Of a stretch of DNA of 64,000 nt, positions 62,569 to 64,000 are shown piece by piece. Below the pieces are notes generated by a model. That model saw nothing but the letters and a program-made list of their open reading frames with translations, searched no databases and had not been told where the DNA came from. Origin of the DNA: Artocarpus heterophyllus (Eukaryota; Streptophyta; Magnoliopsida; Rosales; Moraceae); contig CM046337.1 in NCBI GenBank assembly GCA_025403435.1, forward strand, positions 3,417,501 to 3,481,500. The letters run 5' to 3'. The first letter of the stretch is position 1. Each line of letters opens with the position of its first letter. Made by a program: the position numbers and the translations under genes.

Positions 62569-64000
62569 GGTCCAATTAATTGTGATTTGATAGCCTAAGT
62601 TCTTTAAACAGAGTTCTAAATATCTAAATCAATATTTTCATATTTGATTGTAGATCTATTGTCTACATCTTTATGACACTAAAATTTGAAGCGTACCCTG
62701 ATCACACGCGTGAGATTGGTCCTTAAAAATATTACCGCAAATAAAGAGATAAAAAGTACTCATATTTCGTACTAATATATAATGCATTAATGCCGTGTGA
62801 GTCCGGCAACTGTTACACAGGTTATATGAATATCATATATGTTAGGGTACAGTTTTATAAGTTGCATTTTTTTTTTTCTATTTGTTATTTTCCTCGCAAG
62901 AAAATAAAGTTCTCGCGTGTATAAGATTTTCGTTCTTTTTTTTGTTTTTTAAAAAAAATTTCAGTTCTTTTTACATGCTTCGTGTACCTCCTATTCTTTC
63001 ATAACACAGAGGAACAATTTCATATCTAATGTAATTAATGAGAAGATAAAAAACATTAACAAAATAGTGCGATTCATTATGGCGATGATGACTAAAAAAT
63101 GGCAAGGATCCCTTAAAGTCTATTCTTTATTCATAATATCAATTAGAACCTTTTCTGCTGTTTGCATGCAGTGGATCCAGATTTGCACATTAATAGGTTT
63201 TTGAATGAGGGATAATGAAAAGAAAAGAAAAGGAAAAAAAACTAAGACACTCAAAAAAAATTAGAAAAAAGAGTTTTAGACCCAAAGCATAAATTCCAAA
63301 GCGTAAAAGAAAAGGAAAAAAAACTAAGACACTCAAAAAAATTAGAAAAAAGAGTTTTGGACCAAAGGCATATATTCCAAAGCGTACCAATTAAACTAGG
63401 GTCATGACATTATTAGTTTAGTTATATAAATTGATCCCCACCGTGTGTGTTAAACCATGACTTAATTAATTATAATCACTTATATAGTAATATAATAAAA
63501 GAATTAAGCATGTATAGAAAAGCGATCAAATTAAATATTATATTCATCGGGATAAAGCCAAGTTGGTATAGCGAATTATTAATTAAGTTCATTGAACGTA
63601 TTGTTATGTTTAAATTATGAGTATATTTGTGCGAAAATTTAAAGTATTCATTTCAAAAAATAGAAACAAAAAGAAAAAGAAAAGGAAAAACAAAAAAAAA
63701 AAAAACACGAACCTTCTTTGCTTTTCCACTTTTTGCAAACCCCACAACAAAAGCTAGAGAAATAAGGAAAATGACCATTCATAAGAAAAATGTTATTTTT
63801 TTTATGTTTTGGATTTGATATGTGGTTTGATATGATTTAAATCATTTTCATAAATAATGCCGATGTCCTTCTCGGTAGTCCATAGAACATCTTTCTCACG
63901 TGTAAACGAGCGGGAAAGAAACTTCAATGTGTCCCAGATAAAGAAGGCAAAGTTTTAGCCAACTTACTTTTTCTCTAAGATTTTAATTTCGATGCTGTTT
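62569..64000. other. Intergenic, no gene seen
   Basis: AT-rich. Includes the tandem duplication at 63225-63390 described separately. No exon-like sequence at the window edge. Confidence 0.35.
63225..63390. repeat. Tandem duplication, unit about 83 bp
   Basis: Two adjacent units, each with GGAAAAAAAACTAAGACACTC, TTAGAAAAAAGAGTTTT and ATTCCAAAGCGTA. Few differences, so it is fairly recent. Non-coding. Confidence 0.88.

Overview
This window looks like nuclear DNA from a flowering plant, most likely a eudicot. It is AT-rich, its genes have many short introns with plant-type splice sites, and the intergenic space is full of solo LTRs, MITEs and homopolymer tracts. I cannot name the species from sequence alone. 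I rebuilt eight protein-coding genes by joining exons so that every junction keeps frame; all but the cystatin-like gene give a full-length product of the expected family size.

Layout: 627-4949 (minus) is an ankyrin-repeat plus TPR protein of the TPR10 type, in 13 coding exons, one intron having a GC donor. 5695-7914 is a solo LTR (A) sitting inside a MITE. 9.1-14.1 kb is an old, diverged duplication without genes. 14742-16089 (minus) is a two-exon DUF1685 gene. 18339-20493 is a second solo LTR (B) of the same family as A but inverted. 21176-23779 (plus) is an intronless ANXUR-type malectin-like receptor kinase. 24641-26064 (minus) encodes ribosomal protein S15 (uS19). 27.4-33.3 kb is an LTR cluster: solo LTR C, then a probable LTR interrupted by solo LTR D. 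36442-37224 (plus) is linker histone H1. 38353-41413 (minus) is a plastid-type FAD/NAD(P)-binding oxidoreductase in 8 exons. 42707-43485 (minus) is a small cystatin-like gene with a degenerate inhibitory motif and an uncertain 5' end. 45121-47337 (minus), with a leader exon near 48.96-49.08 kb, is a WVD2-like/TPX2-domain microtubule protein. From 49.2 to 64 kb I see no convincing gene, only MITEs, short tandem duplications, a Mutator-type MITE and a Copia-like LTR.

The gene order resembles Arabidopsis chromosome 3 near At3g04710-At3g04630 (TPR10, DUF1685, ANX1, FAD oxidoreductase, WDL1; locus numbers recalled from memory). RPS15, H1 and the cystatin-like gene would be extra in this species. 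These genes share no pathway: the block is inherited collinearity, not an operon-like unit.

The most unusual signals are in the repeats. A GC-rich TTCGGCAGGCCGAA-type palindrome is clustered in two otherwise different LTR families. At least eleven further copies of one hAT-like MITE family carry a duplicated internal motif. All four bounded solo LTRs have perfect 5-bp target duplications.
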